Shown piece by piece: positions 1 to 7,437 of a DNA stretch of 41,632 nt (position 1 is its first letter; each line of letters begins with the position of its first letter). The DNA lies in contig CAMCZG010000009.1 in NCBI GenBank assembly GCA_945886445.1, forward strand, positions 1 through 41,632. The letters run 5' to 3'. The stretch comes from Bifidobacterium breve (GTDB lineage: Bacteria > Actinomycetota > Acidimicrobiia > Acidimicrobiales > Ilumatobacteraceae). The notes under the pieces are model-generated. The model saw only the letters and a list, made by a program, of their open reading frames with translations, did not search any database and was not told the DNA's origin. The position numbers and the translations under genes are program-made.

Positions 1-4
1 AGAG

Positions 5-661
5 GTGATACGTCGACTGAAGGCTCGGGCAAAAGATCGTCTGCGGCGTGCTGTGGCTACTGGCGGGCGCACAGATAACCCCGATGAAGTGTTGGCACAC
101 GTGGTCATTGCAGGCGGTACGCACAAGGAATGGGCTTCTTTTAGCGCGAGCAAGTGGTCGCGACGATTAGAAGAGATGGTGCAGGCCGTCGAGCCCGAAG
201 GAGTGCAGTGGCTCACCGTCGTGCCGGTCTCAAGCGGGTACGCAAGCCATGAGACCTGCAGTGACGCAGATCAAAAAGCTTTGGATGACGCCATTGCGCG
301 TGCCATTCGCCATGTTTCGGGTCGTGTCGATGTTGTTGTGCGCAGCGAGCCCGATGGCCAAAAGCGATTTGTCGAGGTGGTCAACCATCTGCGGAGCAAC
401 AGTGACGACGTGTCGAGTCGTGCGACCTTGTCTGAGGTGCGTTTAGCAAAGGCACTCTTGGCTCCTGCCGATGTTGAGCCCGACCTTGTTCTCGTGCTCG
501 GACCTCCCACTCAATTGCCCACATCGCTCGTTTGGGAAATGGCGTACAGCGAACTTGTTTTCCTCGATATCGGTTGGAATGATTTAAGTGAAGAGCATCT
601 TTTGATGGCAGTAGACGATTACCGTCGCCGCAATAGGAGATTCGGAGGAATTGACGCGTGA
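5..661 (+). CDS. Degenerate UppS-like (cis-prenyltransferase fold) protein, probably non-catalytic
   Basis: 218 aa if the GTG at position 5 is the start; a start beyond the window edge cannot be excluded. The fold is that of undecaprenyl diphosphate synthase: a basic N-terminus, then HVVIAGGTHKEWA (residues 32-44) where active enzymes have HVAIxMDGNGRWA. The C-terminus 'WEMAYSELVFLDIGWNDL' followed by RRRNRRFGG matches the UppS dimer region closely. The catalytic Asp of MDGNGRW is Gly, and the RTxGExR pyrophosphate-binding motif is replaced by VLGPPTQ, so the Arg and Glu are lost. It overlaps recO by 4 nt (GTGA), the place where a normal uppS often lies in actinobacteria. It may be a regulatory or heterodimer partner of an active UppS, or a protein with a new role. 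The family call is solid; the function is unknown. Confidence 0.7.
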   Translation: MIRRLKARAKDRLRRAVATGGRTDNPDEVLAHVVIAGGTHKEWASFSASKWSRRLEEMVQAVEPEGVQWLTVVPVSSGYASHETCSDADQKALDDAIARAIRHVSGRVDVVVRSEPDGQKRFVEVVNHLRSNSDDVSSRATLSEVRLAKALLAPADVEPDLVLVLGPPTQLPTSLVWEMAYSELVFLDIGWNDLSEEHLLMAVDDYRRRNRRFGGIDA

Positions 662-1404
662 GTACCCGCCCAGAGCGCGTGTACAGCGATAAAGGCGTGG
701 TTTTACGTACGTACAAGCTCGGAGAGTCTGACCGTATTGTGGTGTTGCTCACAGAAGCGAACGGCAAAGTGAGGGCAGTTGCCAAAGGCGTGCGCAAAAC
801 AAAATCCCGCTTTGGTTCGAGGCTTGAACCACTTAGCCATGTCTCTGTCTTGTTGTATCGAGGTCGCGAGCTAGACGTTGTGAACCAGGTGGAGCCACTT
901 GAACCGGCTGGCCCGCTGCGTAACAACCTCGACAAGATGACCCAAGGCATTGCAATGTTGGAAGCAGTAGACCAATTGACTCTCGATCGGGAACCAGTGC
1001 CGCATGTTTATGCAATGTTGGTGGGTGCGTTGCGAGAGCTCGCCCGTAGCGGGTCGTCGCTCGTGGTTGCGGCGTTTTACTGGAAGCTTCTCGCGTCGGA
1101 GGGCCTTGCCCCCGAACTTTTTATGTGTGTGTCGTGTGGCTCGGAACTTGAAGAACAGCAAACTCACTACTCATTTGATATTGAGCAAGGTGGCGTACAG
1201 TGCCGCACCTGCCGCTCGGGCAGAGCCTGTAGCGCAGAGGCGCTGTATCTGCTGCGCCTCATTCTTGGGGGTCGGTTAGGGGAGGCACTTGCCCTAGATG
1301 AGTCGCCAGCTGGTCATGAAGTAGGGCATCTGGCCACGCAAGCCGTGGAAAGTCACATAGAACGACGGCTGCGAGCAGTGGGGATGTTCGAACGACACGA
1401 CTAG
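658..1404 (+). CDS. recO: DNA repair protein RecO
   Basis: 248 aa, the usual length. RecO loads RecA onto SSB-coated single-stranded DNA together with RecR in the RecFOR recombination pathway. The N-terminal OB fold is visible as 'DKGVVLRTYKLGESDRIV' and 'GKVRAVAKGVRKTKSRFG', typical of the family. A four-cysteine zinc-finger-like segment (CVSC then CRTC, about residues 155-190) follows a helical domain. The GTG start overlaps the stop of the upstream UppS-like gene (GTGA), which indicates translational coupling, and glyQS follows after 14 nt. Confidence 0.95.
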   Translation: MSTRPERVYSDKGVVLRTYKLGESDRIVVLLTEANGKVRAVAKGVRKTKSRFGSRLEPLSHVSVLLYRGRELDVVNQVEPLEPAGPLRNNLDKMTQGIAMLEAVDQLTLDREPVPHVYAMLVGALRELARSGSSLVVAAFYWKLLASEGLAPELFMCVSCGSELEEQQTHYSFDIEQGGVQCRTCRSGRACSAEALYLLRLILGGRLGEALALDESPAGHEVGHLATQAVESHIERRLRAVGMFERHD

Positions 1405-1418
1405 CCTTTGCTACTTCT

Positions 1419-2726
1419 ATGGCAGCTAAAGATCTCGACCAAATTGTCAACCTATGTAAGCGTCGTGGGTTCGTGTACCCGAGCGCTGAAATCTATGGAG
1501 GGTTCCGCTCTTCATACGATTACGGGCCATTGGGTTCGGTGATGTTACGCAATGTGAAAGACGCGTGGTTGCGCTCCATGGTGCAAATGCGAGACGACGT
1601 GGTACTCATAGACGCAGCCATTTTGGGCCCTCCTCAAATGTATGAAGCAAGTGGTCATCTCGCAAACTTCAGTGACCCTCTCATCGATTGCACTGTGTGT
1701 AAACGTCGCTTCCGAGAAGATCATTTAGAAACCCGCGATTGCCCGCAAAGTATGAAGGGCTGCGAGTTCACAGAACCACGTGCGTTTAACTTGATGTTCA
1801 AAACTCATGCCGGACCCATTGAGGGCTCGGGTGCCGATGTTTACATGCGCCCCGAAACTGCTCAGGGAATGTTTGTGAACTTCATGAATGTTCTGCAGAC
1901 CAGTCGCAAGAAGCCACCATTTGGTATTGCGCAAGTGGGCAAGAGTTTCAGAAATGAAATCACTCCCGGAAACTTTATTTTCCGTACGCGTGAATTTGAA
2001 CAAATGGAACTTGAGTTTTTTGTACCACCCGAAGAAGGACCAAAGTGGTACAAGTACTGGTGCGAAGAGCGCTTGAACTGGTACGTCAACTTGGGTATAC
2101 CTGCCGAAATGTTGCGCATGCGCCCTCATGAGTCAGATGAACTTTCTCACTATTCTGCCGGCACGAGCGACGTTGAATTTCTCTTCCCATGGGGTTGGGG
2201 TGAGCTAGAAGGCATTGCCCAACGCACCAACTTCGACCTCACTCAGCATGCGCAATTCTCTGGCCAAAAACTGGACTACTTCGACCAGGCAACAAACGAG
2301 CGGTATGTTCCCTTCGTTATAGAGCCTGCCGCGGGTGCTAACCGTACGATGGCCGCTTTTTTGCTGGCTGCCTACGACGAAGACATCATTAATGATGAGC
2401 CACGCACGGTATTGCGTTTGCACCCACGTTTGGCGCCGTACAAAGTTGCAATTTTACCGCTGTCAAAAAAGGACACGTTGACACCATTGGCAAAGGAAAT
2501 TTTCGCCACATTGTCGGCTTACTACATGGTTGATTACGACGAAACTCAAGCAATTGGGCGCCGTTATCGCCGCCAAGACGAAATTGGAACTCCCTATTGC
2601 GTCACGGTCGACTTCGACTCACTTGAAGACGGCGCGGTCACTATTCGCGAGCGCGATACCACCGAGCAAATTCGAGTCCCAATTGCAGATCTACTGTCGG
2701 AATTGCAGCGCAGACTGAAGTTCTAG
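1419..2726 (+). CDS. glyQS: Glycyl-tRNA synthetase, single-chain class II type
   Basis: 435 aa; charges tRNA-Gly with glycine in the cytoplasm. It opens with 'VNLCKRRGFVYPSAEIYGG' and 'YDYGPLGSVMLRN', diagnostic of the eukaryote/actinobacteria-type dimeric GlyRS rather than the alpha2beta2 enzyme. Class II motif 2 is FRTREFEQMELEFF and motif 3 is GANRTMAAFL. The insertion with CTVCKRRFREDH and CPQSMKGC keeps four cysteines as in zinc-binding members. The anticodon-binding domain is at the C-terminus (LAPYKVAILPL onward). The start ATG lies 14 nt after recO without a clear ribosome binding site. Confidence 0.96.
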   Translation: MAAKDLDQIVNLCKRRGFVYPSAEIYGGFRSSYDYGPLGSVMLRNVKDAWLRSMVQMRDDVVLIDAAILGPPQMYEASGHLANFSDPLIDCTVCKRRFREDHLETRDCPQSMKGCEFTEPRAFNLMFKTHAGPIEGSGADVYMRPETAQGMFVNFMNVLQTSRKKPPFGIAQVGKSFRNEITPGNFIFRTREFEQMELEFFVPPEEGPKWYKYWCEERLNWYVNLGIPAEMLRMRPHESDELSHYSAGTSDVEFLFPWGWGELEGIAQRTNFDLTQHAQFSGQKLDYFDQATNERYVPFVIEPAAGANRTMAAFLLAAYDEDIINDEPRTVLRLHPRLAPYKVAILPLSKKDTLTPLAKEIFATLSAYYMVDYDETQAIGRRYRRQDEIGTPYCVTVDFDSLEDGAVTIRERDTTEQIRVPIADLLSELQRRLKF

Positions 2727-2767
2727 TCGTAGTACACTTCTCACGTCGTCATCAATAAGGGGTAAAT

Positions 2768-3079
2768 ATGAGTGCTGGAAAAGTTGCAGTAATAGCAAAA
2801 ATTACATCGTTGCCTGGAAAGCGCGACGAACTAGCAAAGGCGCTCGATATCGCCTTTGACAACGTCAAGACTGAAGCAGGCACTCTGTATTACATTTTGC
2901 ACGCTGACAATGCAGACGAAACAGTGTTGTGGATGTACGAGTTGTACACCGGCCAAGAAGCTCTTGAGTCACATATGGGTTCGCAGTGGTTCAAAGAATG
3001 GGGTCCATCACTTGCTCCATTTTTGGGTGGACGTCCCGAACTTATTTTCATCACACCGCTTGCAGGTAAAGGGCTCTAA
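2768..3079 (+). CDS. Antibiotic biosynthesis monooxygenase (ABM) fold protein
   Basis: 103 aa. The pattern 'VAVIAKITSLPGKRDELAKAL', a central 'AGTLYYILHADNADETVLW', then YELYTGQEALESHMGSQWF and a closing beta strand is that of the ABM/YgiN-like dimeric alpha-beta barrel family. Members include quinol monooxygenases, heme-degrading enzymes and many small proteins of unknown substrate, so no reaction is assigned. An AAGGGG ribosome binding site stands 6 nt before the ATG, and a TACACT -10-like hexamer lies at 2733-2738. trpC begins 15 nt downstream, so it may be co-transcribed with the trp genes, but nothing in the sequence ties it to tryptophan synthesis. Confidence 0.8.
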   Translation: MSAGKVAVIAKITSLPGKRDELAKALDIAFDNVKTEAGTLYYILHADNADETVLWMYELYTGQEALESHMGSQWFKEWGPSLAPFLGGRPELIFITPLAGKGL

Positions 3080-3094
3080 AGCCTCTCTTCTCAA

Positions 3095-3877
3095 GTGAAA
3101 ACATATCTCGACGCCATCTTGGCTTTTCATCGCCAGCGCGCTCTTGACGATACCAGATCATTTCAAAAGTTGTTCAACTTGGCATCTGTAGCTATTCCAT
3201 GTCGAGGCTTTGCTCAAGCCATAGCCGTTGAATCGCAGTCACGTCTTGCTGTTATTGCCGAAATTAAAAGACGCTCGCCATCAAAAGGCAATCTCAATAT
3301 TGACGTCGACCCTGCGGTGCTAGCACAGCAGTACGAACTAGGTGGCGCTTCGTGTTTGTCGGTATTGACAGACGTAGAGCATTTTTCTGGTTCGCCGCAA
3401 GATCTACAGGTTGCCCATGGCACTGTAGGGCTTCCGGTGTTGCGTAAAGATTTCACGGTGGACGCACGAGATATTTGCGATGCGCGACTAATGGGCGCTG
3501 ACGCTGTGCTTCTTATTGCGGCGGCCCTCACTGCTGGCGAAATGGCGAGCTTTCATGAAATTGCTACCAGCCTTGGGCTCGACGTACTTGTTGAGGTGCA
3601 CGACGAACGCGAACTTGAAGTAGCGCTCGCAGCGCAAGCAACCATGATTGGCGTGAACCAGCGTAATTTGGTGACCTTCGAAGTAGACCACGAGCGCGCG
3701 GTGCGCATGGGCGGCGTCATCCCCCCCGGAGTAGTGCGTGTGGCCGAATCGGGGGTACGAGGTCCAGACGATGCCCAAAGCCTGCGAAATGCTGGGTATG
3801 ACGCCGTGCTTGTGGGTGAGACATTGATGACGGCGAGCGACCCAGCAGAATCACTGCGTTCACTGCGCTGCGCGTAG
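3095..3877 (+). CDS. trpC: Indole-3-glycerol phosphate synthase
   Basis: 260 aa TIM barrel that closes the pyrrole ring to give indole-3-glycerol phosphate, the fourth step from chorismate to tryptophan. Motifs: IAEIKRRSPSKG (phosphate and catalytic Lys loop), LTDVEHFSGS, VLRKDFTVD with the second catalytic Lys, GVNQRNLVTFEVD, and VAESGVRGPDDA near the C-terminal phosphate-binding end. The GTG at 3095 is chosen because MKTYLDAILAFHRQRA aligns with the usual N-terminus; there is no obvious ribosome binding site. trpF, trpB and trpA follow, while trpE, trpG and trpD are not in the window. Confidence 0.95.
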   Translation: MKTYLDAILAFHRQRALDDTRSFQKLFNLASVAIPCRGFAQAIAVESQSRLAVIAEIKRRSPSKGNLNIDVDPAVLAQQYELGGASCLSVLTDVEHFSGSPQDLQVAHGTVGLPVLRKDFTVDARDICDARLMGADAVLLIAAALTAGEMASFHEIATSLGLDVLVEVHDERELEVALAAQATMIGVNQRNLVTFEVDHERAVRMGGVIPPGVVRVAESGVRGPDDAQSLRNAGYDAVLVGETLMTASDPAESLRSLRCA

Positions 3878-3883
3878 TACCTT
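3878..3883 (+). promoter_or_regulatory. Candidate -10 box of a leaderless trpF transcript
   Basis: TACCTT fits the TANNNT actinobacterial -10 pattern and ends exactly 7 nt before the trpF ATG, with no Shine-Dalgarno sequence between. Transcription would begin at or within a base of the start codon. The same arrangement precedes bcp, uvrA, fabD and the gene at 12074. No convincing -35 box was found. Confidence 0.4.
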
Positions 3884-3890
3884 CACATAC

Positions 3891-4547
3891 ATGTTCATCA
3901 AGATCTGTGGCATCACCAACGAGGACGATGCGCTGCTGTCCGTCGCGCTCGGAGCCGATGCTTTGGGTTTTATTTTTGCGCCATCTCCACGACAGGTCAC
4001 CATGCAAAAGGTGTACGACATCACCCGTCGCCTCCCACCAGGAATTTTGACCGTCGGAGTATTCCGAGATGAGCATCCCCGCCGTGTTGTGGAAATGGTG
4101 CATGAAGCCGGTTTGAAGGGTGCCCAATTACATGGGCATGAGACGCCTGATGACGTTGTTGCCGTGTCACGCTCGGTGCGCTGGGTCATTAAGGCAGTTG
4201 CCGCGGGTTCGGTAGATGCGCGCAATGCAAACCAATTTGCAACCGACATTGTTTTGCTCGACGCACCTCACCCCGGTTCAGGAAAAGTATTCGATTGGTC
4301 ACTTGCTGGTGAGCTTGCTGCTGGGCCACGTGTTTTACTTGCTGGGGGCCTCACTCCAGAAAACGTGTCAGACGCAATATTCCAAGTGCACCCATGGGGT
4401 GTCGATGTGTCTACGGGCGTCGAGAGTGAACCTGGCAAAAAGGATGCACGTCTCTTACGGGCCTTCATTGCCGCTGCACGTGAGGCGACCCCAGAGCAGT
4501 TCCGCGGATCCGATGAAATGCCTTATGACTGGGAAGATGATGAATAA
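3891..4547 (+). CDS. trpF: Phosphoribosylanthranilate isomerase
   Basis: 218 aa TIM barrel catalysing the Amadori rearrangement of N-(5'-phosphoribosyl)anthranilate, the step before TrpC. The catalytic Cys is in the N-terminal FIKICGITNEDDA; GADALGFIFAPSPRQV follows; the catalytic Asp is in GVDVSTGVESEPGKKD near the end. The C-terminal tail (MPYDWEDDE) is acidic and goes beyond the barrel. It begins 13 nt after trpC, possibly with its own leaderless promoter. The organism therefore has separate trpC and trpF genes, neither a fused TrpCF nor a PriA-only system. Confidence 0.93.
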   Translation: MFIKICGITNEDDALLSVALGADALGFIFAPSPRQVTMQKVYDITRRLPPGILTVGVFRDEHPRRVVEMVHEAGLKGAQLHGHETPDDVVAVSRSVRWVIKAVAAGSVDARNANQFATDIVLLDAPHPGSGKVFDWSLAGELAAGPRVLLAGGLTPENVSDAIFQVHPWGVDVSTGVESEPGKKDARLLRAFIAAAREATPEQFRGSDEMPYDWEDDE

Positions 4548-4561
4548 CAGTTAGGCGCTCG

Positions 4562-4580
4562 TTCTCGTTACCTGCGAGAA
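4562..4580 (+). repeat. Small inverted repeat between trpF and trpB
   Basis: TTCTCG (4562-4567) and CGAGAA (4575-4580) are exact reverse complements with a 7-nt loop, ending 7 nt before the trpB ATG in the only gap of this cluster without coding. It could be an operator or a short RNA hairpin near the trpB start. The stem is too short, and there is no T tract, for a terminator. Confidence 0.3.
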
Positions 4581-4587
4581 TATACGC

Positions 4588-5754
4588 ATGAGTGTGATGC
4601 AAACCCCAGGGGCAGATGGCCGTTTCGGTCAATTCGGCGGTCAATTTGTGCCGGAAACCTTAGTTCCTGCTTGTCAGGAACTAGAGAGAGCTTTTACTGA
4701 GGCATGGAACGACGCCTTGTTTCGTGAAGAGCTGAATCATCTGTTGAAGACCTATGCCGGGCGGCCATCAATTTTGACTGAATGTCATAACTTGGGTCGC
4801 GAACTTGGTATTCGCTTGTTCCTGAAGCGTGAAGACTTGAACCATACTGGCTCACACAAAATCAACAACGTTCTTGGCCAAGCACTGCTTGCGAAGCGCA
4901 TGGGCAAAAAGCGCATCGTCGCCGAAACTGGTGCAGGTCAACATGGTGTGGCAGCAGCAACCGCTGCAGCACTTCTTGGTTTGGAGTGCAAGGTGTTCAT
5001 GGGCGCTGTCGACATAGAACGACAAGAACTCAATGTATTTCGTATGCGCCTATTAGGAGCAGAAGTGGTACCTGCACAGTCGGGTAGTCGCACATTAAAA
5101 GATGCCGTGAATGAGGCGATGCGCGACTGGGTGGCAACAGTTGAGTCCACTCACTATTGCCTCGGTTCGGTCATGGGTCCACATCCGTATCCGTACATGG
5201 TGCGTCAGTTCCATCGCGTTATTGGTGATGAAGCACGTGAACAGTGTCGTGAGGTTCTTGGTGGAGATGACCCCGACGTCGTTGTTGCGTGCGTAGGTGG
5301 TGGCAGTAACGCCATAGGAATCTTCTCAGGCTTTATTGATACGCATGCCAGGCTGATAGGCGTAGAGCCCGCAGGTGGAGCAGCAGTGGGTCGCGGAGTG
5401 CCAGGAGTCGTGCACGGCATGAAGAGCTATCTCATGCAAGATGAAGAGGGTCAGGTACAAGAGGCTCATTCCATTAGCGCCGGGCTTGACTACCCAGGCG
5501 TAGGCCCTGAGCATTCTTATTTGTCTGAAATTGGTCGCGCCGAATACCCAAGTGTTACTGACACAGAAGTAATTGATGGCTTTACTTTGTTGGCACGCAC
5601 AGAAGGAATTATTCCTGCTTTGGAGTGCGCACATGCCTTGGCCTGGATCAAACGAGCCGCTCCGGAAATGCAAGGACAAGTAGTGCTTATGAACCTCTCT
5701 GGTCGTGGAGACAAAGACGTTGCACAAATGATGGACATTCTGGGAAAGAAGTAA
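4588..5754 (+). CDS. trpB: Tryptophan synthase beta chain
   Basis: 388 aa pyridoxal-phosphate enzyme that condenses indole with serine. The PLP lysine is K91 in HTGSHKINN, and the phosphate-binding loop is GGGSNAIG. The N-terminus [15 protein letters not shown] and the segment [20 protein letters not shown] identify the standard TrpB1 type. The stop overlaps the trpA start by 1 nt (TAATG), consistent with stoichiometric alpha-beta complex formation. No ribosome binding site precedes the ATG; a GAGAAT hexamer six bases upstream could be a leaderless -10. Confidence 0.98.
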   Translation: MSVMQTPGADGRFGQFGGQFVPETLVPACQELERAFTEAWNDALFREELNHLLKTYAGRPSILTECHNLGRELGIRLFLKREDLNHTGSHKINNVLGQALLAKRMGKKRIVAETGAGQHGVAAATAAALLGLECKVFMGAVDIERQELNVFRMRLLGAEVVPAQSGSRTLKDAVNEAMRDWVATVESTHYCLGSVMGPHPYPYMVRQFHRVIGDEAREQCREVLGGDDPDVVVACVGGGSNAIGIFSGFIDTHARLIGVEPAGGAAVGRGVPGVVHGMKSYLMQDEEGQVQEAHSISAGLDYPGVGPEHSYLSEIGRAEYPSVTDTEVIDGFTLLARTEGIIPALECAHALAWIKRAAPEMQGQVVLMNLSGRGDKDVAQMMDILGKK

Positions 5755-6527
5755 TGCCGATACATTTAGAAACGCATTTACGGGCTCAGCGTTCGGCTGG
5801 TAGAAAACTTCTCGTTCCTTATGTAACGGGTGGACTTCTGAATTGGAAAGAGGCAATTCGCGCAGCAGCTGCAAATGGCGCTGATGCCATTGAAGTAGGC
5901 ATTCCTTTTTCGGACCCCGTCATGGATGGACCGGTTATTCAAGAAGCATCGTTGCGTGCATTGAAAGATGGTGCAACTCCGTTTGGCATCATTCAAGAGA
6001 TCTCAACGCTCGATATCGATATTCCTATTGCGGTCATGCTGTATTACAACACTTTGTTTCGTGCTGGTCATGAACGTTTTGCTACTTCATTAGTGAAGAA
6101 TGGTGTGAGTGCCGCAATTGTTCCCGACCTTCCTTTGGAAGAAGCAGGTGAATGGTGTCGCGATGCCGATGCTGCAGGTGTTGAAACCGTCATGTTGGCG
6201 GCACCAACGGCGCCCGATAGTCGTCTCCCTCTCGTTGTAGAGAGAGCTCGTGGTTTTGTATATGCGGTGGGCCTGTTAGGAATCACCGGAGAACGCGATT
6301 CATTGGCGGCGACCGCAACAGCACTCGCCACTCGTTTGAAAAAGATCACTGATAAACCTGTACTCATCGGAGTCGGGGTGTCGAATGCGGCGCAGGCGTA
6401 TGAGGCCTGCAAAGTTGCAGATGGTGTCATCCAGGGCGCCTCTGTGGTGCGTCGTCTCATGGAGTCGGGTCCCGATGCTGTGGGCGAGTACATCGCTGAA
6501 GTGCGCGCCGCCATAGATGCCCACTAA
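5754..6527 (+). CDS. trpA: Tryptophan synthase alpha chain
   Basis: 257 aa from the ATG that overlaps the trpB stop; the open frame extends further upstream, but only inside trpB. It cleaves indole-3-glycerol phosphate to indole, which is channelled to TrpB. Catalytic residues by alignment are E47 in AIEVGIPFSDP and D58 in VMDGP. Later motifs AAPTAPDSRLPLVVERA and GVGVSNAAQA match the phosphate-binding face of the barrel. It ends the visible trp cluster; bcp starts 25 nt on with its own probable promoter. Confidence 0.97.
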   Translation: MPIHLETHLRAQRSAGRKLLVPYVTGGLLNWKEAIRAAAANGADAIEVGIPFSDPVMDGPVIQEASLRALKDGATPFGIIQEISTLDIDIPIAVMLYYNTLFRAGHERFATSLVKNGVSAAIVPDLPLEEAGEWCRDADAAGVETVMLAAPTAPDSRLPLVVERARGFVYAVGLLGITGERDSLAATATALATRLKKITDKPVLIGVGVSNAAQAYEACKVADGVIQGASVVRRLMESGPDAVGEYIAEVRAAIDAH

Positions 6528-6540
6528 GTGATTCCACGGC

Positions 6541-6546
6541 TAATCT
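6541..6546 (+). promoter_or_regulatory. Candidate -10 box of a leaderless bcp transcript
   Basis: TAATCT, followed by exactly 6 nt and the ATG of bcp. The trpA-bcp gap has no purine-rich ribosome binding site. An identical hexamer stands 7 nt before uvrA. The spacing is what a -10 box needs if the mRNA begins at the start codon. Confidence 0.5.
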
Positions 6547-6552
6547 CTCACT

Positions 6553-7005
6553 ATGTTGAAAGTTGGAGATCAAGCCCCTGCCATTGAATTGCTCGACCAA
6601 AACGGCAAAGCAGTTTCGCTAGCAAAATTGGGCAAGAAGAAAGTGTTGATCTACTTCTACCCCAAGGCCGATACTCCAGGTTGCACGACGCAATCGTGTG
6701 GGTTGCGTGACATTAAGGGCGATGTAGGTCGCACCGCCATTATTGGCATTAGCCCCGACAAACCAGAAAAATTGAAAAAGTTTGACGAGAAGTATGAACT
6801 TGGTTTTACGTTACTTTCAGACATTGAGCACGTAGTGTCGCTGGCCTACAAAGTGTGGAAAAAGAAGAGCATGTATGGACGTGAATACATGGGCATTGAG
6901 CGGTCAGCTTTTCTTATTGACGCCAACGGAGTTATTCAAGAGGCGTGGTACAAAATTTCTCCGAAAGATACTCCATTGAATTTGTTAAAGGCACTTGGCA
7001 AATGA
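6553..7005 (+). CDS. bcp: Thioredoxin-dependent peroxiredoxin of the Bcp/PrxQ type
   Basis: 150 aa cytoplasmic peroxidase that reduces hydrogen peroxide and organic hydroperoxides. The peroxidatic cysteine C44 lies in PKADTPGCTTQSC and the resolving cysteine C49 five residues later, the atypical 2-Cys PrxQ pattern. The remaining thioredoxin fold is complete (GISPDKPEKLKKFDEKYELG; RSAFLIDANGVI). Its stop overlaps the fabZ start (ATGA), so the two are translated from one message. The start lies at a probable leaderless promoter. Confidence 0.95.
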   Translation: MLKVGDQAPAIELLDQNGKAVSLAKLGKKKVLIYFYPKADTPGCTTQSCGLRDIKGDVGRTAIIGISPDKPEKLKKFDEKYELGFTLLSDIEHVVSLAYKVWKKKSMYGREYMGIERSAFLIDANGVIQEAWYKISPKDTPLNLLKALGK

Positions 7006-7427
7006 GTCTCCCTCGTCCCGATGAAGTTCTTCCTCATCGTCCGCCATTTTTATTCATTGATGAAGTGATTGAACTCGTCGATGGCGAATCTGCAGTTGGT
7101 GTTTGGAACCTCAGCGGCAATGAATGGTTCTTCCCTGGGCATTTCCCTGGTCGGCCAACCCTGCCTGGTGTTCTCATGTGTGAAGCAATTGCGCAACTCG
7201 GTGCGTATGTAGTTCTGAGCAACCAAAAATACGTAGGGAAATTACCTTTGTTTGGCGGGCTCGACTCCGCTCGATTCCGTAAGCAAGTTGGTCCTGGCGA
7301 TCAGTTGCGTCTTGAAGTTTCATTAGGAAAGATGTCTGCACGCGCAGGAAAAGGTTCGGGTCGTGCTCTCTTAAGCGGCGAAGTTGCATGCGAGTGCGAA
7401 CTCTTCTTTGTGTTGGTAGACGCGTAG
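7002..7427 (+). CDS. fabZ: 3-hydroxyacyl-ACP dehydratase FabZ
   Basis: 141 aa hotdog-fold enzyme that dehydrates 3-hydroxyacyl-ACP in the fatty acid elongation cycle. The start is the ATG in the ATGA overlap with bcp, giving MSLPRPDEVLPHRPPFLFID, the usual FabZ N-terminus; a longer open frame exists only inside bcp. The catalytic pair is H47 in FFPGHFPGRP and E61 in LMCEAIAQLG, with the 14-residue spacing of the family. It runs convergently into fabF, 10 bp away, so the dehydratase sits next to, but on the opposite strand from, the rest of the fatty acid synthesis genes. Confidence 0.93.
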   Translation: MSLPRPDEVLPHRPPFLFIDEVIELVDGESAVGVWNLSGNEWFFPGHFPGRPTLPGVLMCEAIAQLGAYVVLSNQKYVGKLPLFGGLDSARFRKQVGPGDQLRLEVSLGKMSARAGKGSGRALLSGEVACECELFFVLVDA

Positions 7428-7437
7428 ACCCTGCTAG

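Noticed and set aside
381-950. 189-codon antisense frame across the UppS-like gene and recO
   Set aside because: It is antisense to two recognised coding regions and shows no protein family features.
4548-4587. Trp attenuator or T-box before trpB
   Set aside because: Only 40 bp, no Trp codon run, no T tract and no T-box core; the short inverted repeat alone is not enough.
6068-6514. 148-codon antisense frame within trpA
   Set aside because: Low-complexity Ala/Ser/Thr composition, typical of a shadow of a conserved gene.
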